Source: Brachionus plicatilis
Lineage: Eukaryota > Rotifera > Eurotatoria > Ploima > Brachionidae
Length of the DNA: 64,000 nucleotides
Assembly: GCA_010279815.1 (NCBI GenBank)
Contig: QEOQ01000165.1
Span: forward strand, 172,547-236,546
Reading direction: 5' to 3'
Position numbers and translations under genes: made by a program. Under the pieces are notes generated by a model. It saw only the letters and a list, made by a program, of their open reading frames with translations, made no database searches and was not told the origin of the DNA. How positions within the stretch are numbered: position 1 is the stretch's first letter; every line of letters starts with the position of its first letter. This document shows, one piece after another, positions 24,888-36,932 of the stretch.

Positions 24888-25837
24888 ATGGCAGTGGATG
24901 CAGATGGCACATGGGATCTAGAGCTTGACGAGACCATACTTCAAGACATGTACGCCTGGATTGACCAGATTCCTCTTTCACGACCAAAAAAACGCATCGA
25001 AAGAGACTTTTCTGATGGAGTAATGGTCGCTGAGCTGGTAAAATATTATTTTCCCAACTGGGTCGAATTGCACAACTATGCTCCGGCAAACAATACTCAA
25101 CAAAAAATGATAAATTGGGGTCTGCTTAATCGCAAGGTATTTTCAAGATTCGGCTTCAATGTTCCAGAGAGCATCATGAGAGGAATTAGCCTGGGAAAGA
25201 CTGGCCTTGTAGAAACATTTTTGTACAACTTAAGAGTCAAAATCGACGAGTAAGCTCCTGAGAAAGCAATTAGCAATTTTTTTTTCACATTTTTTCAAAA
25301 GTTATTTGTATGGACTGGAAAATAATACATCTGATCCTGAATACAGAAATTTGTTCCGAGCCAACAATCAATTTAAAACTACACCGCGAACCGATTTTAG
25401 GCAAAATGATAACAATTTTTCACAAGGGCCTGGTAAAAATGCCATTTAGATTGTGTTTTTTAAGTTTTTATATTTTTGATTTTTTTTTGATCAAGCTAAA
25501 ATTCCGCCATTAAACAGAACCAAGTAATTTTAGTTTTAAAAAAAAGCTGATTTTAAAAAAATTAAGGCAAATTTAAATAAGGGCAGCACCAACTACTGGA
25601 GATATGGTGTCGAGGTTAGTCTATGAAGAAAAAGAACAGGAGTGTATTGCCAAAGATGAACAAATTCAAGTAATAGTTTTTTGAGATTTAGCAAAAAATT
25701 TTATTTTTTTTAAATAAATTTCATGAAAGATTTTAAACGCAAAAATTCGAAGATTGGAGCATTTGTTGCATTTAAAAGATGTACGTTTACAAGATTTGAC
25801 TGAAAAAGCTGAAAAATCCACCAAAGTTAGAAGATAA
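24888..25837 (+). CDS. SPEF1: Sperm flagellar protein 1 (SPEF1/CLAMP), 5 exons
   Basis: Microtubule-binding protein of the ciliary central apparatus and of epithelial microtubule bundles. Exons 24888-25249, 25302-25432, 25496-25523 (28-nt microexon), 25582-25669 and 25730-25837 join in phase to 238 aa, matching the usual ~236. The N-terminal calponin-homology-like domain shows MYAWIDQIPLSRPKKRIERD, DFSDGVMVAELVKYYFPNWV and NRKVFSRFGFNVP. The last exon encodes the conserved coiled-coil end RRLEHLLHLKDVRLQDL. ATG 24888 is chosen because upstream in-frame sequence has no other ATG, and MAVDADGTW leads straight into the domain. A polyA signal AATAAA lies at 25922. Confidence 0.94.
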
Positions 25838-27671
25838 TCTGCCCACACATTAACCAAAGATTTTATTTTAATTAATTTTTAATTGTATGTTAAATTTTAG
25901 TGCTGAAACCAATTTCACATAAATAAATCTGCCTTAATCAGCACTCAATTATTTAAATGTTTATTCTCTTTAGCAATTTATTAATAAAATTTCAAGTTTT
26001 AAAAAATGAAATTCCGTAAGTTAAATGAATATTTCATTAAGGCATTTTTGAAAATTCACTCAAATGAACCTGATGCTGCTTTGTTGTAGGAAATTTGGAA
26101 AAACTTAATTCTAGTTAAGAATCGTGAATAATTTCAAAGAAATCATCATTAAAAAATTGTCTTTGTTAATAAATTTTATTATGAATTTTTAAAGAGCGCT
26201 AATTTTTTTAATTTACAACTCTAGGAAAATACCTGGCAATGTCAATAAAAATGGTATTTTATTTTTAAGAAACGATAAAAATTATATTAATTAAATTTTT
26301 TAGAGAAAAGAAAAAAAATTGCAAAAATATTAAATTATAGAAAATTAAAAAATAACAGATAAAAAAATCTTATCATAACTTACTAACGAATTTCAAGTCA
26401 AAAATTAGAAATTCAGATAGCACTTTAGTTTTGAGTTTCTTGAACTTTACCTTAAAAATATATATGATACCTACTTATTCAATACCTAAACATTTCGATA
26501 CCTAAAAAAAAAGGTTCCCTAAAAAATATAAAGTTTTGTTTGCAGGCTTTAATAATTAAATCTTAGAATTAATTTTACTATTGCATTTTTTTTTTTAAAT
26601 AAATAAAAGATTATGAATAAAAAACTATCTTATTAGATATTTTAGAAAACCGTTCGATTCACTCACTATGTGAATAAAATATGATAAAGACAAACTAAAT
26701 TATAAATGAATTAAAATGATGTACAGTGTTGATTTTTTTTTTTAATTTCTTAAAAAATTCTGTTGAAACTAACAATTTTTAAAAACTAATACAAGAAATT
26801 TGTAAATGCAAGAGATAGTGGGTGGTGAAACTACTAGAGTATAAGATTTTTTTAAATTTTTGAAAAAGTTGATGTCCATCTTTAGTTATATGTTTATGTC
26901 CATCTTTTTCCAATAAAATTCAATTATAATTAATCTATATATTTTTAAAAATTCCAAATTCCAACTATCAAATCAACTCGGTAAATGATAATTTTTGTAT
27001 TTTTTGGCTATGAACTTGCTTTTGATTCTTTTTTTTGGTTTTTCTACGTATTCAAAATTTTTAAAGCCTATGTAGACCTAGTTAAAAATAACAAACTAAA
27101 GCTTGTTTCGTCAAACTAAGGCTTGTTTTTTAATTTCTTTATTTAGATACTAAAATGTAAAAATGGTTTGCATCACTTAAAAGATCATTTAATAAAGAAT
27201 ATTATACAAAAATATAATTAAGTAACGATTCAATCGTTTTAGTTTAGGAAAAACAGTTTTAAAAAAATATTTGTCAATTTCGAAAGATGGTTTAACTTTA
27301 AGTGTTAGACCTGAATCTTTTTTTTCATTAACTTTTCTTTCGACCAAGAATATATTACTTATTGACTGAATCAATTTTTGCAATAGAAGCATGACACTGA
27401 CTGTCAAAATTGAAAAATTTTAAATTTTTAAAATTAATTTAAATTTAAAATTATTATACTATTTTGAACTCAATTTATAAAATTCTTGCTTTTTAAAAAA
27501 AATCATGCTATTCAATTTTTTAATTAAATGCTGTGTAAGAATTTTTATGCAAATATTTTAAGTTTCAAAAGACCACCTTAAAAATTTTCAATTGAATCAA
27601 AAATTTTTTGGGAAAAAATTCTACAATTATATCAGAAAAATTAAAATATCTTCTTTAAAACAAATTTTATT
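25838..27671. other. Intergenic between SPEF1 and GNL3 3' ends
   Basis: AT-rich. A minus-strand frame at 27189-27407 is open for 72 codons but shows no family features, and its ends look like random AT codons. Nothing else is supported. Confidence 0.5.
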
Positions 27672-30600
27672 TTAAATATTAAAATCAGTTTTGAAATCAT
27701 AAACTTTATCATTTTTGCCATCCGAACTAATTTTGACCTGATTAAGTACGTCGCCCAAATTGTTGAATAATTTTTCTAGTAAAAAAAATTTAAAAAAAAT
27801 AAAAGATTTTTTTCCAAATTTACCATTTTTCCTTTGTTTTTTAAGCTTTTTTTTCATTTCCAACTTTTGCATTCTTTTAGTTCGCGGAATATCCTCAGTT
27901 TCATAGATGGCATCTTCACTATCACTCATCTCGGCCGATTTTCTTTTCAACTTTGGTTTGCCATCTTTTACTTCTACGCTCTCATCAGGCAACATTTGAG
28001 CTTTTATCTTTCTATTAACTTTTGGATTTAGAATAACATCAGTCTTGTAGACAGCGTTCTCAGTCATTCTTTTCTGAATGTCATCTTCATTTTCATTTTC
28101 ACTCTCCAATTCTTGTGTTTCTTCTTTTTCAAATGTTTCAAAGTTTACCTTTACAGGCTCATTAGGTTTTATTTCAATGCCCTCGACAATAACTTTGGTA
28201 TCATCAATGCCATCCATCATTGTTTCTTCTTCCTTCAATAACGCGTCAATATCAAACGCAGGTGCCAACTCGGTGACAATTTTAGTCTCACTTGGCTTTT
28301 CAGTAGCCGGTGGTTGAGTATAGTAAGTCAATCTGCCACTAATCCAGTCATTTAAAATGTGCTGCGCTGCTTTTCGTATATCAGGAATTCCGGTCTTTTT
28401 AACCTTACCACATCGCTTGGCCACCTGATTCAAAAAGTCAGTAACATCACTGTAATCAGAAATTTTGTAGCGCATTATCAATTGATCTTTGCTGCACCTT
28501 TTCAATAGCAAATCAACCGGAGCCACTGGATCTTCCAAAGATTCGATCTAGAATTTAAAAAAAATTGTAAAATTTACAAACATTTTGACAAGACCTACTC
28601 GAATACAATTTTTGAGTGCCAAAGACGCACTATCTTCGTCCTTTGACATGACTATACCCGGCGAGTCCAACAATTTTATATGCTTGTCCAATTTTATTTC
28701 TTGCATGCATCTGGTTAAGCCTGGTACAGATCCGATTTGACAAGCGTGTGATCTTTTTAAGCTGTTTATAATGCTGCTTTTACCTACATTTGGTAAGCCT
28801 ATGATCCCAACAGTGATTGTTTGTTTGACATCATTTATTCTTGTATAGTTATTTAAGAGTTTCACCAATAGATCGGCTCCAAGACACTTGGATGATGTGA
28901 GAAGATTCGAGTTGGCCTGGTCAACAGGAACACTGGATTGAGACTTAAAAAAAAAAGAATTTAATAAAAAAATCATTTAGATAAATTTTGTAATAAAAAA
29001 ATTTCATTTATTAAAAAATTAGTGATTAGAATCATTAACTGTTACCAGAGTTATTAATTTCAGGTCTAATAATCTCCTCAAGACATCAGATAATGATTTT
29101 TTGTTAAGATAAATTATTTATTTTAAATCTAACTTTAAATTTCAAAAATATTTAAAATACCTAAATATGCAGCATAGTATGGTTAATGATTTAGAGAATT
29201 TTTAAAAGAGAAATTTTTGAAATAAATAAAAATCAGAATGTTTATAACTTTTTTTTTGAATTACCAGAAAAAAGTAGTTAATTAGGAATTTTTCACTAAA
29301 AAAATAAGAAATGTTTAGCTTACAACTAAATTTTTATAAATTTTTTATAAATTTTATTTTGATATTATTTTAACTTTCTAGAAAATTTTCAGGAAATTTT
29401 AAAAATTGAGAATTTTTTAATCATGCCGTAAATATTTGTTTTTTAACGCCGCACTTAAAGTCCAATAATTTGGTTTTGGTACCTTAAAAAAAATTTTTTC
29501 TCTTTCTATAAAATCAAAATTGAAAATTTCATCATTGGGTTGGCTTCCAGTATCATAGATTTTCATCTTTGCTATCTTCAGCCTTGAAATCTATTCAATT
29601 TTTTTAAGGTGCCAAAATAAAATTTTTGGGTTTTTATTGCGGCTTTAAAAAGCAAATATTTACGGTTAATACTTTTTTAATTAAAATTAAGTTTAAAAAT
29701 CTTTAATTAAATAAAATATGTGAAGTAACTTTCAACTTGGTTATTTCAATTCAGATTTTTTATAATAACTTTTAATTGGTTTTGCGAAACAGTACAAAAT
29801 GACAAAAAGAACAGAAACAAATAATAAAAAATTGAAAAACTTTTTTTCTTTAAGTTTAAAATTAGTTTCGTGATTACGACATTGTGCAACTTTCGCAGTT
29901 GCATGAACTATCAAGATCGTTAAAACTTTGCAAATTTAGCAGGAATTAGATTTCAATGAGATTTTGAACATCATTAGCAGACTATGACATTTGATGCAAC
30001 TTTGAATGTTGCAACATGTTGCATTCACGGAACTAATTTTAAACTTTTAGAAAAAATTTATTCAATTTTTAACATTTTGTTCTGTTCTTTTGTACTGAAC
30101 TTCACCAAACCCTTTTAATTAAGGTTTTTATTTAAAAAGTAATAAAGAATAAAATTTCTGTCTTTCATCTATTTATCCCTAAATAATTTTTTTGTTAATT
30201 AATTTAATTTTTCATTTTTAATTCATTTTATTTTATCTATTACACATTTAACTAGATTCTCATCTATAAAATTTTTTTTTCTTTCAATTTCTTAAATATT
30301 TTTGAAAAAAAATTTGATTTTATATTCAAATAAACAGTTTGCTTTGATAAATACAACTACAATAGCAAAATTAACAACTGCAAAAAAACAGGTAAATGTT
30401 TTCTTTTATCTTAATTTTTTTTTACTTTTTTCCAATTTAATGTAATAAAAAAAATTGAGAAACAAATTTGATATTTGTAGAAAAAAAATTTTTAAAGACA
30501 AAACCTATTAAAAAAATCTGAAATTTTAATCAATATTAAACAAAATTTAATTATAACTTATAATTTTTCATCAATTGAAATAAATAATTACCAATCTTTC

Positions 30601-31328
30601 ATTTTGGCTTTGAGTGGAAGCTTTAAAAGCAACAGTTGGATATTGGGACCGCAAATACTTGAGCCATTCTTGGACATTTGATTTTGGTACGAGATCAATT
30701 TTGTTCAAGAGTAGAACTAGTTTTTTATTTTGACCCGAATTGATTACCATGTCTTCGACTTGGGGACATCTGGATCCTATTGGATCTCTGGCATCCAAAA
30801 CTTGAATGATCACATCAGCAGCCTCGACTACTTTTTTAAATTCTTTGTAAAACGCTTTGAGAGAAGTTTCTTTTTCAGTGCTTTTTGCCAAACCGAATCC
30901 ATCAAACGGGTTCTCTTTGCCTAATAGGTTTAAATTTCGATTAAATTGCTCCTGTTTTTTTTCCGCCTGCTTGAGCATGTCTTCAATATCTTTGAATTCA
31001 TTTTGTTTAGAGTTGGTCAGTAAATTTTTGCGGCGCTCGAGTTTTTTTTGCTTTTTGGCCTCTAAATTAGCCTGCTTTTGTTTTTCGGCAGCGACCAAAA
31101 TTTCCTCCTTAAAAGGATGCTTGCCTGGAACCCGGATGGCTTTGCTTCGGTGACTTTTTTTGCTATCCTTTACCTCTTTGTCTTTCTTTACCTTTTTGTT
31201 GTGTTGCCGAATGCGCTTTTCGATTTTGTAGCGCTTTTTGCAAGGAATCCTTTTACTTTTTTGACCTTAAACACAAAGTTAAAGCTTCCCCCAAAAATAC
31301 CCAAATCAAACTTACTAAGTTTAACCAT
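27672..31328 (-). CDS. GNL3: Nucleostemin-type nucleolar GTPase, 5 exons
   Basis: Circularly permuted GTPase of the nucleolus, needed for large-subunit ribosome assembly. Minus-strand exons: 31328-31316 (13 nt), 31265-30592, 28943-28599, 28547-27824 and 27775-27672, all in phase, giving about 619 aa. The basic N-terminus MVKLSQKSKRIPCKKRYKIE is the nucleostemin nucleolar signal. The permuted motif order is visible: VLDARDPIGSRCPQVE, G4 NKIDLVP (near residue 192), then G1 GLPNVGKS (near 278) and G3 DSPG. The C-terminus has AAQHILNDWISGRLTYY, an acidic region, a basic RMQKLEMKKKLKKQ stretch and the terminal VYDFKTDF. The last resembles vertebrate nucleostemin more than GNL3L, but a single ancestral GNL3/GNL3L gene is the likeliest state. 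Intron 2 (1.65 kb) contains two MITEs. Confidence 0.92.
29426..29665. mobile_element. MITE with ~65-bp inverted ends
   Basis: Left arm CCGTAAATATTTGTTTTTTA with CGCCGCA; the right arm in reverse reads CCGTAAATATTTGCTTTTTA with GCCGCA. Both continue to TTTTGG.ACCTTAAAAAAA. 240 bp, non-coding, in GNL3 intron 2. The target duplication is not clear. Confidence 0.6.
29778..30111. mobile_element. Mutator-like MITE, family B copy 1 (intact)
   Basis: 334 bp with inverted ends of about 85 bp beginning GGTTTTGCGAA and ending TTCACCAAACC. Flanked on both sides by the exact 9-bp duplication CTTTTAATT (29769-29777 and 30112-30120). Long inverted ends plus a 9-bp target duplication are typical of Mutator-like elements; there is no coding sequence, so it is non-autonomous. 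A second copy lies at 59630-60705. Confidence 0.8.
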
Positions 31329-31557
31329 TTTTGAATTATGTTTTTTATTTTTTTTAAATAAAATTCAAGCACGTTTTATTAAAGGCAAAAAAAAGAAGAA
31401 AATTTGAATTCGTGCAAATTGCAATTTGAATTTGCATTAGAAACCAAACTTATTGTTCGTATAATTCTAATTTTTTAAATGCATAATAATTCTATTTTTG
31501 CTAGTAAATTAATTGATTTTTTATATTTTTTAAATTAATTTTTTAAATACTCGAAAA
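31329..31557. promoter_or_regulatory. Compact bidirectional promoter region GNL3 / R3HCC1L
   Basis: Only 229 bp separate the start codons of two diverging genes, so the promoters overlap or are shared. No specific motif is identified. Confidence 0.5.
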
Positions 31558-32433
31558 ATGAGTGAAAATGATGAAAATGTTGCTCCATTGACTAACGGGT
31601 CGGAAAATAATGAAAATGAATGGGAAAAATTATATGATGATGAAGGAAAATGTCTTTCTTCAGAATTAGAAAAGGTAATTAAAAAAAAAAGAAAATTTTG
31701 GAGTTATAGATTTATTTTGTTCTAGCTAAATTTAAAATTAGGCGATGAAGAGGAAGAGGTGAAAGAAAAAAAAAACAAAAATGATGATAAAAAACTTCCA
31801 AAATCAGAAGGCAAAAAAATTGATTATTTAAAATTTGAACCAAAGTCTATAGATGAAGATGGTACCCAAAAAATATTTTATTCCTTTTTTATTAATTGAT
31901 TTAAAATTGTTTAGAAAATTGGGAAAAACCTGCTTATGGCCACATTTTAGAGATATATGACTTTCCAGTCTCATTTAAGAATGAAAATATAATTAGTGCA
32001 TTCAAGGACGAGAGGTAGGATAAATTTTGATTTTGATTATTTATTAAAATTAAATAGGCTTTGATTAAGAGGTAATCAAAATTTGAGCTTGAAATGGGTC
32101 GATGATACACATTGTTTGGGAATTTTTTCAAACGAAGCCGAAGCTCAAAAAGCTCTGAAAATTCAAACTGGAATAATCAAAGTTCGTCCACTTTCTGAAG
32201 CCAGCATTGAGTGCAAGCGGATGGCAAAACGAAAATTGGATTTTTTAAAACCGTACAAGCCAAGACCTCAAACGAGTAGTTTTGTCGCTAGTCGACTAAT
32301 TGGTCAATCGCTGGGGATCAGTAATATGCTTTCAAAAGACAAACTAAAGACTGAACGTGACAAAATAAAACAAGCTAAAGAGAAGCTTGAAAAAGAAAAA
32401 GATTTTAAAGAATCCATTTGGAATGGAAATTAA
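31558..32433 (+). CDS. R3HCC1/R3HCC1L-type coiled-coil protein, 4 exons
   Basis: Conserved protein linked in vertebrates to exon-junction components; molecular role poorly known. Exons 31558-31674, 31726-31861, 31915-32014 and 32070-32433 give 238 aa in phase. The C-terminal half carries the family block: HILEIYDFPVSFKNENIISA, LKWVDDTHCLGIFSNEAEA, an RRM-like fold ending IIKVRPLSEAS, then a KLKTERDKIKQAKEKLEKEK coiled coil and SIWNGN at the end. The N-terminus is acidic and short; no R3H domain is visible, as in most invertebrate members. AATAAA follows at 32480. I am fairly sure of the family but not which vertebrate paralogue is closer. Confidence 0.8.
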
Positions 32434-34919
32434 ACAAAAAACTTTTGTATATAATTATTTATTTTTCTTAAATTTTTTTAATAAAATAATAAAAAAATTT
32501 TGATTTTTTATTTCTCATTTGAGTTGGTATTGTGAATTTCACATTCAAATTAAACAAAAATTCTTAATTTTTTGGTAAATTAAAATTAAAGTTAATACCA
32601 TCCAAAAATATTTTTTTCCTGTATTTATATCAAATATTTTCAAGATTTTTAAATCAAAACTAAATTAATAAATAAACACTTATTAATAAATTTTTACATT
32701 CAGTTTATTTTCTTCCATATTTTGAGTAATTATGGTAATTCATGCAACATATAAAGCATATTAAAGGGGTTTTTTGGACCCTTTTTGGACTTAACGTACA
32801 AAAAATTTTCAGGTGTTCGATTCTTAATATTTTTGAGATTTTATTAATTCTATGAGTTTTAAAGATTTAAATTCAGTAAATAAACTAGAAATTAAAATCT
32901 AAACATGTATCTCAAAGAAAAGATCTTTGAGATTTCTTTGTTTATTCTAAGAAAATTATATTTATCAGAAGATCACGAAAATTTCCGCCTAATTCTCAAC
33001 TACTGTCAAAGCATTTTTTCCAGTCATTTTTCATTGCTTAACATGATCTGAACTACCTCGTACCTGGACTTTTTTTGAAAAAAAAATTCCAAGTCAGAAC
33101 TTGGACTTTTGAAAAAAAATTAAATTCCGAATAAAAATTTTAAAGTCCGAACTTGGAATTTTTTTTTATTGAATTGGACTTTATTTTGGGTCCTTTAAAA
33201 ACCCTGCTTTAATAAATGAGCCTCTTTTTTCATAGAAGAAATCAAACTTTTACAGATTTCAGTCGGTATTTTCAGCATTTCAATATGGACACTTGCTTTA
33301 AGTGTTCGACTGAAGTTATTCTATGAGAATTAAAAAAAAGGAGTAAAGAAGACGGGTCTGGGACATAGATCCAGTTGAGGGATCGAATTTGGATTAAAAA
33401 ACCCACAATTTTCCATATTTGTTGATTGGTTTTTTTCCCAATTTTTTTCGCTAATTTTGCAGAATTTTAAAAGTTTTTATTAAATGAGGTCTGGAAATAA
33501 AGGCATTGTCATATCTATTAAAATATTTGGTCACAAGTCAAAGCTAACTAAATTTTTGTTAGATTTGACAAAAAAATATTTTTTTTGTAGTTTATTACAA
33601 AAAATTAATTAAAAAAAAATGTTCAAATCGTCTTGTAAAATTTTTGTGAAAATTATTTACTTTAAAAAAATATCTTAGTTGCATTATTATGAACTTAATT
33701 AATTAAGAGGTCATTATTAATAAGCTTGGGTGTTGTTTAGAACTAAAAAGAAGATAAAATTTGATTCTAACATTTTGTATTTCTCCAATATTTCCTAGTA
33801 ACAAATCTTCGCTAAACTCATAAAATTAATAAAATCTCAAAAAATAAATTTTTTTTTTTCAAACTTCAAATAAAAAATCAAGTCAACTTTAATCAACAAA
33901 TGAAAATGCAATCTTTTATTTGGCGAGATAATTTTATTATAATAACACTTTTTATCTTATTGACCATTTTTTGTTGAATCGATTAAAATAAAATTTTTAA
34001 TTTTTTGTCAATTTGAACTTAAAAATAAAATTTTCTTTAAAGAATACCTTCATGTGTTCTAGGATTCATTTTATTAGACTAAGAGAAAAGTTTTTTCAAA
34101 AAAAAATACTTTCCCATTCAATTAAAAAAGAAACAAAATTTTGAATTCCAAGGCAAATAGCTAAAAAACAAAAACATAATTAAATTCTATTTAGTCAATT
34201 ATTAACTAATTCGTTTAAAGTAAAAAAGCTCATATGGAGTAAACGATTTTTGTTTCTTGATGGGTTAGATGAACCATGAAAATTTATTTTCAAATTATGG
34301 ACTCTTATTTTTTTAATCAGATTTCTTTTAGTTTGTCATCAATACTCATTTTGTGTTCGAAAATACATAATATTTTTTAAGTTTTTTAAAGCTTTATTTT
34401 TTACATCGCCAATAAAAATTGATACTATCCATTGAAACATACCTCTGTTCTCTTCTAAAACAATTGGTAATGTTTCTAGTCATTTTGCTTCTTTTATTGT
34501 TAATTGCGATTTTTAGCTTTTAAATTTATTAATTTTAAATATTCTTATAAATTGCATACATGAAATTTAAATGAAACATAATTACGAATTTAAATTTTTT
34601 GACTGTAAATTAATTAAATGAATATGGAAACAAATAGATCACAAAAAAAACCTATTTAATATTTTCAATAATCAGTGATATTCTTAAATTTTTAAATTGA
34701 TGTTAAGATTGTTCTTGAATACTTGCATCTCCGAATTTTGTTAATCTTACTTATTCGAGTTTTAATTATGATAGAACAATAAAGTAATTTTTAAAATAAT
34801 AACTTTCTAAATTAATCATGTGATATTTTTAATTTTTATTTAAGCAAAATCTTCCTCTTATTTTGCCTATAAGTCAATTTTTTTCTCATAAATTTGAAAA
34901 TTTTCTGAAATTCCTCAAA
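32434..34919. other. Gene-free AT-rich stretch
   Basis: No coding sequence recognised. 32529-32599 resembles one arm of the foldback element at 42457-42817. Around 33060-33185 the words AAGTC.GAACTTGGA repeat in both orientations, an AT-rich imperfect inverted repeat. Confidence 0.5.
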
Positions 34920-36932
34920 ATGACAAGTCAAACGTTGGTGGATCTATTAGGAACGCAGTTCGAGTTAGAATTTAAGCCTCACAAGTTTCAGCTTTCATTA
35001 GCCACGAATAGTTGTTTGAACAAAAACAATATAATATGTATTCGAACGGGAAGTGGAAAAACACTAGTGTCAGCATTGATCAGCCGCTATTGGTATGAAA
35101 AATACTCACAAGAAAACAAATTGGACCAATTCAAAGTATTTTTTATTGTTCCCACCAGAAATTTGGTCTTTCAGCAGTCATTGGCATTTCTGAGAGCCTT
35201 CAAAAATCAGGACATAATCGAAATCAGAGAAAATTTTAATTCCTTAAAAATTTTTTCTTATTTTATGTCTGAAAAAAAAATTTTCTTCCTTACTCCGCAA
35301 AAATTGATCAACTTTTTGAATGAAACCCAAGCAACGCTTGACCAAATTTCTATTCTGATTTTTGACGAATGCCATCACACCCAAGACTCGCATCCTTACA
35401 ATGAATTGATGAAAATTTATTACAAAAATTATGACATAATGAAAAAAAAGCCTCTGATTGTAGGCTTGACAGCATCTTTAGGGGTCGGGAAGTCACCCTG
35501 CGATCATTTGATTAGTTTATGCGCCAACATGGACTGCCAGTTAATATCGACTCTTAATAAACAGGAAGATATTGATGATTTAAACACTAATATTCCATCT
35601 CCATTGAATGATATAGTCGTACCTGTGGAACCTGGTCAGGAAATAGATGAAATACGATCAAATATAGAATCAATTTGTTCTAAACTAGCTGATTTGGTAA
35701 GAATTGACAGGTTTTCAATTAAACTTGGTCGCACAGAATTCGATCAGTTTATTTATGAAAGAGAAAAAAGTGCATCGGTCAGAAATGACCAAGATTTAAT
35801 TGTAGTCATCAGATATCTAAATGAACTCAACCTTTTTTATCAACGGTGTGAAGATTTTCCCATCGAGTTCTGTATTGAAAAGTTGAATAGCTTCAGCGAC
35901 AATTCCAAAGTGGCAGAGCCAACTAAAGTCAAAGACTCATGTGATATTTTGATTAAAAAATTTTTAAAATCATTGGAATTTAAAAATTTTATTCATCCAA
36001 AATTAATTATTTTAGCAAAAAATATTCTCAAGTATCATTCAAGTAGTTCAAGGGGCCTTGTATTAGTCCGCACTCGAAACCACACCAAAGCCTTGGTACA
36101 ATATTTGAACGAAACTAAGGCTTTGAAACATAAAGGAATTTTGTGCAAGACTCTTGTTGGTTTGGGATGCATTGATGGAATTTCCATGAACGAAAACCAA
36201 CAAAAAAATGTAATTAGAGAATTTTTAGATGGAAGTTTTAATGTGCTTGTGGCAACCGATATTGCCCAAGAAGGGTTGGATATTCCAACTTGTAATTATG
36301 TGATTAGATACGAGTTTGTGTCGAATGAAATTGGAACTGTTCAAAGTAGGGGCAGGTCCCGGGCATCAAATGGTCAATGTGTTTTGATTACATCATCAGG
36401 TTCTTTAAATGAAAAAAGGGAGAGTGAAAATAGACTCAAAGAAAGAATGATGGAACAGGCAATAAATGAATTGAATAGAATGGAAAAGAGGATTTTTATC
36501 GAAAAATTTAATTCAAAGCAAGAATTTATTTTAAAATCAGTTAACACAAATTATTTAACAGATTTGCCTTTTCAATTAAAAACAAATTTAATTTGTTCCA
36601 GCAAAATTGATGTATATTGTAGAGACTGTAGTCTCTTTTTGTTCAATGGCAAAAATCTCAGATACAGAGAGCCTTGTTATTACTGTATTTGTGAGGATTT
36701 TATTTTAAATTTGTCAGTTGTGGATCGTGAAAAAAAAATGTTTTATTGTAAATCTAAATCGTGTGGAAGAGAGCTTGGACGAACTGTTGAGCTAAGAAAA
36801 AAATCTGTTCCTTTATTCATGGTTGAAATAAAGGCTATTAAATTTAAATTTCCCGCAAACAAAATGATAACTTTTTCTAAATGGAGCAAGCTAAAAGAAA
36901 TGGTTTTCATTAAAAATTTAACAATTTATTAA
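34920..36932 (+). CDS. RIG-I-like receptor, LGP2-type (no CARDs), single exon
   Basis: Cytoplasmic double-stranded-RNA-binding helicase of the RIG-I/MDA5/LGP2 family, an innate antiviral sensor or its regulator in other animals. The 670-aa frame has no intron. Helicase domain 1: Walker A GSGKT at 44-48, VPTRNLV, DECH at 149-152, TAS at 184-186. An insert domain lies at about 225-340. Helicase domain 2: ATDIAQEGLD at 445-454 and QSRGRSR at 475-481. A C-terminal regulatory domain follows from about 558, with the four zinc cysteines in the family spacing: C-x2-C (567, 570) and C-x4-C (610, 615). The start is ATG 34920 (MTSQTLVDLLG); upstream in-frame sequence has no ATG. There are no CARDs, so domain make-up and length equal LGP2, though orthology to one vertebrate member is not implied. 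AATAAA at 37010. Confidence 0.9.
   Translation: MTSQTLVDLLGTQFELEFKPHKFQLSLATNSCLNKNNIICIRTGSGKTLVSALISRYWYEKYSQENKLDQFKVFFIVPTRNLVFQQSLAFLRAFKNQDIIEIRENFNSLKIFSYFMSEKKIFFLTPQKLINFLNETQATLDQISILIFDECHHTQDSHPYNELMKIYYKNYDIMKKKPLIVGLTASLGVGKSPCDHLISLCANMDCQLISTLNKQEDIDDLNTNIPSPLNDIVVPVEPGQEIDEIRSNIESICSKLADLVRIDRFSIKLGRTEFDQFIYEREKSASVRNDQDLIVVIRYLNELNLFYQRCEDFPIEFCIEKLNSFSDNSKVAEPTKVKDSCDILIKKFLKSLEFKNFIHPKLIILAKNILKYHSSSSRGLVLVRTRNHTKALVQYLNETKALKHKGILCKTLVGLGCIDGISMNENQQKNVIREFLDGSFNVLVATDIAQEGLDIPTCNYVIRYEFVSNEIGTVQSRGRSRASNGQCVLITSSGSLNEKRESENRLKERMMEQAINELNRMEKRIFIEKFNSKQEFILKSVNTNYLTDLPFQLKTNLICSSKIDVYCRDCSLFLFNGKNLRYREPCYYCICEDFILNLSVVDREKKMFYCKSKSCGRELGRTVELRKKSVPLFMVEIKAIKFKFPANKMITFSKWSKLKEMVFIKNLTIY

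Noticed and set aside
27189..27407. 72-codon minus-strand frame
   Set aside because: No domain, no convincing splice sites, and AT-rich random-looking composition.
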